Shown here: positions 6,415-9,405 of the stretch, one piece after another
Numbering within the stretch: position 1 is the first letter of the stretch
Layout of the letters: each line of letters begins with the position of its first letter
Origin: Penumbrarchaeum sp964445525
GTDB taxonomy: Archaea > Thermoplasmatota > Penumbrarchaeia > Penumbrarchaeales > Penumbrarchaeaceae
Direction of reading: 5' to 3'
Assembly (NCBI GenBank): GCA_964445525.1
Contig: CAYULA010000072.1
Location: forward strand, 1-9,405
DNA length: 9,405 nt
Notes under the pieces: model-generated
The model's database searches: none
The model's input: the letters and a program-made list of their open reading frames with translations, nothing else
Told to the model about the DNA's origin: nothing
Translations under genes and position numbers: made by a program

Positions 6415-6437
6415 CATTCTCCCAGATTATTTGGGAG
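6409..6437 (-). terminator. Terminator hairpin and U6 tract after ribosomal protein eS1
   Basis: On the minus strand CTCCCA (6437-6432 read as complement) pairs with TGGGAG across a seven-base loop, a perfect six-pair stem beginning about 35 bases after the eS1 stop. AATG and then six T's follow. This is a bacterial-style intrinsic terminator layout. The T tract overlaps the TATA box of the next operon, so termination of eS1 and initiation of the sensor genes share bases. Confidence 0.55.
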
Positions 6438-6472
6438 GCAAATCACAAAGGAACATAATATCGTGTATGTTT

Positions 6473-7243
6473 TCAATCATCATTATCCGTTTTTACATCC
6501 TTTTCAGATTCATTACCTTTCTTAATTTCTTCTTTGACCTCACCAGCATCTCCTGTACCTGCATCTTGAGGAGATTCTTCCTTTTCTTCTTCTGGAACTG
6601 GCTCGGCAAAAATATTCTCCTGGGATTCCCCTTTCTCAGGAGAAACAAGGACCTCCATTCTGCGAATATCCACCCTTCTTACGGGATATATTGCTTTACA
6701 TTCGTTTTGAATAAGGGTAACAAGTGATTTGTCCTTATCAGATGTAAGGACCATAGAAGTGAATTGAGCCATGGTATTGGTCTTTCCAGTTTCCTGGATG
6801 ACATTGTTCATTCTTCTCCTAATCTCGTACTGGACAGAGCTCTGGATCCTCCTGTCGGAGATTGCCATCGGTTTTATTCTGACCTTGTAACCGTCCTTAG
6901 TCTCCACATCGAACACACCTTCCATTTTTGTTCTCTTTCTCCTTGTTTGTCTTCTGATGTAATCCGATGTCAGATCATGTCCGAGATAACGGGTGTAAGC
7001 CTCTGAGGTGGAATGGTCGGTAATCCTGAACTTAAGTTTAATATGCATCATCCTGAAATCACCTGTCAGGTCTTGAAGTGTTACTTCAACTGTCCTTCCC
7101 AGAAGTTTTTCGGGTTCATCTGCGAGGGTTTCTCCGATCTTTGCCCTGTTGAACATATCAGGAGCCAGTATGGAGTACCATTCCTTCGCCTTCCATTTGT
7201 CCTTCAACTTCTTAGCGTCCCTGGAGGTCTGTCTTCTTGCCAC
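6473..7243 (-). CDS. rps3ae: Small ribosomal subunit protein eS1 (S3Ae)
   Basis: eS1 is a 30S protein found in archaea and eukaryotes but not bacteria, located at the platform near the mRNA exit. The 256-residue product begins M-A-R-R-Q-T and is lysine- and arginine-rich at the N-terminus. It matches the family at W-Y-S-I-L-A-P-D-M-F (22-31), I-G-E-T-L-A-D-E-P-E-K-L-L-G-R-T (36-51), R-R-K-R-T-K-M-E (101-108) and the K-A-I-Y-P-V-R-R-V-D-I-R-R segment (183-195). After about residue 202 there is a 54-residue acidic, low-complexity tail rich in E, K and D. The start chosen is GTG at 7243, five bases after AGGTGA. The GTG at 7252 lies inside that Shine-Dalgarno and would add M-N-F. It is a single-gene unit with its own promoter and terminator. 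Confidence 0.95.
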   Translation of the reverse strand: MARRQTSRDAKKLKDKWKAKEWYSILAPDMFNRAKIGETLADEPEKLLGRTVEVTLQDLTGDFRMMHIKLKFRITDHSTSEAYTRYLGHDLTSDYIRRQTRRKRTKMEGVFDVETKDGYKVRIKPMAISDRRIQSSVQYEIRRRMNNVIQETGKTNTMAQFTSMVLTSDKDKSLVTLIQNECKAIYPVRRVDIRRMEVLVSPEKGESQENIFAEPVPEEEKEESPQDAGTGDAGEVKEEIKKGNESEKDVKTDNDD

Positions 7244-7248
7244 GAAAT

Positions 7249-7254
7249 TCACCT
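7249..7254 (-). promoter_or_regulatory. Shine-Dalgarno site deciding the eS1 start
   Basis: The minus strand reads AGGTGA, five bases before GTG at 7243. The GTG formed by the motif itself is in frame and opens a longer frame with no upstream ribosome site of its own. Confidence 0.75.
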
Positions 7255-7276
7255 ATGGCCACCGGAAAACAATCGA

Positions 7277-7287
7277 CTATTTAAAGG
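7277..7287 (-). promoter_or_regulatory. TATA box of the eS1 gene
   Basis: The minus strand reads CCTTTAAATAG, a good archaeal TATA element preceded by a purine/C-rich stretch where BRE would lie. Initiation near 7255 leaves a leader of about 12 bases, just enough for the Shine-Dalgarno site. Confidence 0.65.
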
Positions 7288-7299
7288 TTGGTAATATAG

Positions 7300-7351
7300 A
7301 AAAAAAATCTTTAAAAAAAAGAAAAATTCAATAGCGGATATGGAAAAAAAA
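7300..7351 (-). terminator. Triple oligo-T terminator after dihydroorotase
   Basis: The minus strand carries three T8 tracts (complements of A8 at 7344-7351, 7313-7320 and 7300-7307) plus a T5, all within about 30-80 bases after the dihydroorotase stop. Two lie in identical twelve-base copies (AGATTTTTTTTC). Oligo-T tracts terminate euryarchaeal RNA polymerase without a hairpin. Their stacking upstream of the eS1 TATA box would insulate that promoter from read-through. Confidence 0.65.
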
Positions 7352-7379
7352 TCTGATAATAAAATAACCATTTAAATAA

Positions 7380-8696
7380 TCAAAGTTCCCTTATCGGCCT
7401 ACCACGGCCAGCTTTTGAGGATATCTGCTCATCCTCTATTATCATCTCACCTCGTGAAAATACCTTTTTAGGAAAGATCCCGATAAACCCCCCATAAGGA
7501 GTCCAGCCGCATTTGGAGTGAAGCATATCTCCTGAGATTTTCTTTTGATGCTTCATATCGATTATCATGAAATCAGCAATGAATCCTTCCCTGATTTCTC
7601 CCCTTCCATGCAACCCTAGTCTTCTGGCGGGGTTAACGGAGACAAGTTCGATGAAACGCTGAATTGAGATCATTCTCTCCTGAACCTTCTTCAGCATCAA
7701 CGGGACCATGGTCTCAACTCCAGGAATTCCGGAGGGCGGGCAATCAGACATTTTTTCAGATAATTCGTGTGGTGCATGGTCAGATCCCAACGTGTCTACA
7801 AATCCTTTTTTTAAAAAATCCCAAAGTGCTGCTCTATCAGAGGGAGTCCTGATGGGAGGATTGACCCTTGCTAATGATTCGTATTCAAGGGTTTTTTTAC
7901 AATTTTTAATATCTAATAAAAGATGATGTGGAGTGACCTCTTTAGTTGATTGTTCATTTGATGCAATATTCATGCCTTTTGATGATGAGATATGCAGCAA
8001 ATGTAGAATGGATGAATAATCTCCAAATATTTCTGTTATCTTCTTTATTGCAGATACCTCGGCTTCAGGGGGTCTTGACTCATGATGAGTGGTAAGTATT
8101 TCCGAATGTGGGAGTGAGGATTTCTGAAAGAGGTTCCCATCCTCGGCATGGACAGATACAGAAAAACCGGAATTATACAACTGATCTCGGACTTTTTTCA
8201 ATAATTCCAAATTACCGTAAACCAGGGATCCTGTGGTTTCTCCCAAAAATATCTTGAAACCTGCAAATGCAGGATCCTTGAAAATCCCCCTGATATTATT
8301 AAAATTCGTTTCCTCGAGAAGAACCAGATTCAATCCAAAGTCCAGATATGATTTTTCCATAGCAATATCTCTCTTTTTTTCAAAGTGTTCTCTATCTTTT
8401 GTTGGGGGTTTGGTATTGGGCATATCCACGATCATTGTTACACCCCCAAAAGCTGCAGAGATTGTACCAGTTCGGAAATCTTCCTTACTTTCCAAACCTG
8501 GATCCCTCATGTGAGTATGCAGGTCAATAGCACCGGGAAGTATCAATAGATTGCCAAAATCATGGAAAACCCCAGTTCTTTTTGTACCTGGATCCGATCT
8601 ACTCAGATCAATTATACAACCATTTTCAATGCTTATATAACATTCAACAGGTCCCATATCTGATATAATCCTCCCATGGACTATCGTGTCGCACAA
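7380..8696 (-). CDS. pyrC: Dihydroorotase, amidohydrolase superfamily
   Basis: It closes carbamoyl-aspartate to dihydroorotate, the third step of pyrimidine synthesis, in the cytoplasm. The 438-residue protein has the metal and substrate set of the class I enzyme: H60-T-H62-M-R64-D-P-G, N94 (D-M-P-N-T-K-P-P), carboxylatable K148 in G-F-K-I-F-L-G, H183 (S-V-H-A-E-D-G), H235 (L-L-H-I-S-S-S-K-G), and catalytic D306 in G-S-D-H-A-P-H. A G-V-E-T-M segment (327-331) and the N-P-A-R-R-L-G-L near 355-362 are also typical. Length is normal for this class. The start is TTG at 8696, five bases after GAGGTG, and that site overlaps the stop of the AMMECR1-family gene (TGAGGTG). The two genes are nine bases apart and surely cotranscribed. 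Hydantoinases share the fold, but the motif set favours dihydroorotase. Confidence 0.93.
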   Translation of the reverse strand: MCDTIVHGRIISDMGPVECYISIENGCIIDLSRSDPGTKRTGVFHDFGNLLILPGAIDLHTHMRDPGLESKEDFRTGTISAAFGGVTMIVDMPNTKPPTKDREHFEKKRDIAMEKSYLDFGLNLVLLEETNFNNIRGIFKDPAFAGFKIFLGETTGSLVYGNLELLKKVRDQLYNSGFSVSVHAEDGNLFQKSSLPHSEILTTHHESRPPEAEVSAIKKITEIFGDYSSILHLLHISSSKGMNIASNEQSTKEVTPHHLLLDIKNCKKTLEYESLARVNPPIRTPSDRAALWDFLKKGFVDTLGSDHAPHELSEKMSDCPPSGIPGVETMVPLMLKKVQERMISIQRFIELVSVNPARRLGLHGRGEIREGFIADFMIIDMKHQKKISGDMLHSKCGWTPYGGFIGIFPKKVFSRGEMIIEDEQISSKAGRGRPIREL

Positions 8697-8701
8697 ATGA
8701 C

Positions 8702-8707
8702 CACCTC
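8702..8707 (-). promoter_or_regulatory. Shine-Dalgarno site of dihydroorotase, fused to the upstream stop codon
   Basis: The minus strand reads GAGGTG, five bases before the TTG start at 8696. Its first two bases belong to the TGA stop of the AMMECR1-family gene, so a terminating ribosome sits on the site. This supports the TTG start, since no ATG or GTG alternative lies in frame nearby. Confidence 0.7.
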
Positions 8708-9305
8708 AGGTCAACTCTTCTTCCACAATTTCTCCTCTTGGAGATTTTTCACCGAAAACCCTACCTGAAAATTTTTCAAAAGATACAGTCCCTCTCTTCC
8801 ATTCATCCGGGGTCATTCCAGCTTTAAGGCATGTGTGTGACAGGAACTCTTCTGCATTCCACCCCCATTCAATAGGAACTTGAGGGAGGAGCAGGCCAGA
8901 CATAAAACCTTTTCTTGCAATCAGGCCGTCTTCACCGATATTTATCAGAGAAGGAAGCTCCTCCGGAGATTCGTATCTAATTTTCTCTGGAGGAGTTAAA
9001 ACAGTAACATCGATGATGATATCATCCATCTCTTCCAGAGTTACCTTTGGAAACCTGGGATCCTTGGTTGCCGCCGAAATTGCAGCTTCGGGTATCGCCT
9101 TTTTTAGTTCCATGATCGGTTCGGGGAAGCCGATACATCCGCGGAGCTCCTTTCCAGGATACCTATTGAGTGTAACAAAGACTCCCGATTTCCTATCAAA
9201 TACATCTGGAATCTCCGGAAATGTAATGTTTTTTCTCTCAAGGTTTATCTCAATACTTGCTCTTGCTATCCTGACTGCCTGGACAAGATCTGTATGAGTG
9301 AACAA
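8706..9305 (-). CDS. AMMECR1-domain protein (TIGR00296-like family)
   Basis: The family is found across archaea and eukaryotes, with bacterial relatives linked to Memo-like and radical SAM proteins. Its biochemical activity is not established. The hallmark L-R-G-C-I-G hexapeptide is present (54-59 from this start), as are F-V-T-L-N-R-Y before it, A-A-T-K-D-P-R-F-P, V-L-T-P-P-E, G-L-L-L-P-Q-V and E-W-G-W. Numbered from TTG at 9305 the protein is 199 residues, near the roughly 200 usual in archaea. That TTG has GGTGGTG (6 of 7 bases of GGAGGTG) five bases upstream, the same architecture as dihydroorotase. An ATG at 9389 gives 227 residues, but the extra N-terminus looks unrelated to the family, has no Shine-Dalgarno and is preceded directly by an in-frame TGA. 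It is the first visible gene of the operon with dihydroorotase. Confidence 0.85.
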   Translation of the reverse strand: MFTHTDLVQAVRIARASIEINLERKNITFPEIPDVFDRKSGVFVTLNRYPGKELRGCIGFPEPIMELKKAIPEAAISAATKDPRFPKVTLEEMDDIIIDVTVLTPPEKIRYESPEELPSLINIGEDGLIARKGFMSGLLLPQVPIEWGWNAEEFLSHTCLKAGMTPDEWKRGTVSFEKFSGRVFGEKSPRGEIVEEELT

Positions 9306-9310
9306 CAAAC

Positions 9311-9317
9311 CACCACC
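9311..9317 (-). promoter_or_regulatory. Possible Shine-Dalgarno site favouring the shorter AMMECR1 start
   Basis: The minus strand reads GGTGGTG, then GTTTG, then TTG at 9305. One mismatch to GGAGGTG and the five-base spacer common in this window favour this start over ATG at 9389, but the GGT repeat could also be coding (G-G-G) in the longer frame. Confidence 0.4.
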
Positions 9318-9405
9318 ATCATTATTGGATGAAAGGATTAAAGTCTTTACTAACCTTAACTCGGTAAAAGTTAACCCATAGGACTTCATTCACATTATTT
9401 TTGGG

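Noticed and set aside
7013..7294. Plus-strand frames opposite the eS1 N-terminus
   Set aside because: They lie antisense to a conserved ribosomal protein and its promoter, and show no family-like motif.
1..9405. CRISPR array, insertion sequence or defence system
   Set aside because: No regularly spaced direct repeats, transposase, terminal inverted repeats or nuclease genes are present. The gene content is housekeeping, signalling and envelope.

Overview
This 9.4 kb window looks like chromosomal DNA from a euryarchaeon. It carries an archaeal/eukaryotic-type ribosomal protein eS1 (S3Ae), an archaeal Trm-G10-type tRNA methyltransferase and an AMMECR1-family protein. TATA-like boxes sit about 38 bp upstream of starts, and oligo-T tracts follow stop codons. 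A soluble PAS kinase with a separate receiver protein, plus a large Ig-like surface protein, would fit the Thermoplasmatota and relatives. That placement is inference, because no rRNA or marker tree is available here.

Layout, left to right. Positions 1-118 (minus) hold the N-terminus of an exported protein that runs off the left edge. Diverging from it at 208-1230 (plus) is the tRNA guanosine-10 methyltransferase. It converges on a giant membrane-anchored surface protein (1382-4630, minus), and two hairpins lie between them. Next comes a two-gene signalling operon (minus): a PAS histidine-kinase-like protein (5184-6335) whose stop overlaps the start of a single-domain response regulator (4832-5194). 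Ribosomal protein eS1 (6473-7243, minus) has its own TATA box, Shine-Dalgarno site and terminator. The right end is a tight pair (minus), an AMMECR1-domain protein (from about 9305 or 9389 down to 8706) followed nine bases later by dihydroorotase (7380-8696). Three U8-type tracts follow the pair.

The most unusual object is the kinase-like protein. At the phosphoacceptor histidine of its HisKA helix there is an arginine (R161, codon AGG), and two of the three G2-box glycines are also missing. The N box and G1 box are intact, and its translationally coupled receiver partner keeps every catalytic residue. This could be a phosphatase-only or allosteric pseudokinase controlling a stand-alone receiver.

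Translation signals are regular. Five genes have a Shine-Dalgarno sequence with 5 or 8 bases to the start. In three of them the GGTGA or GTGA next to the start creates a false in-frame GTG three, two and three codons upstream, so the longest open frame overestimates the N-terminus. No mobile elements, CRISPR arrays, tRNAs or rRNAs were seen. No intergenic stretch exceeds about 190 bases.
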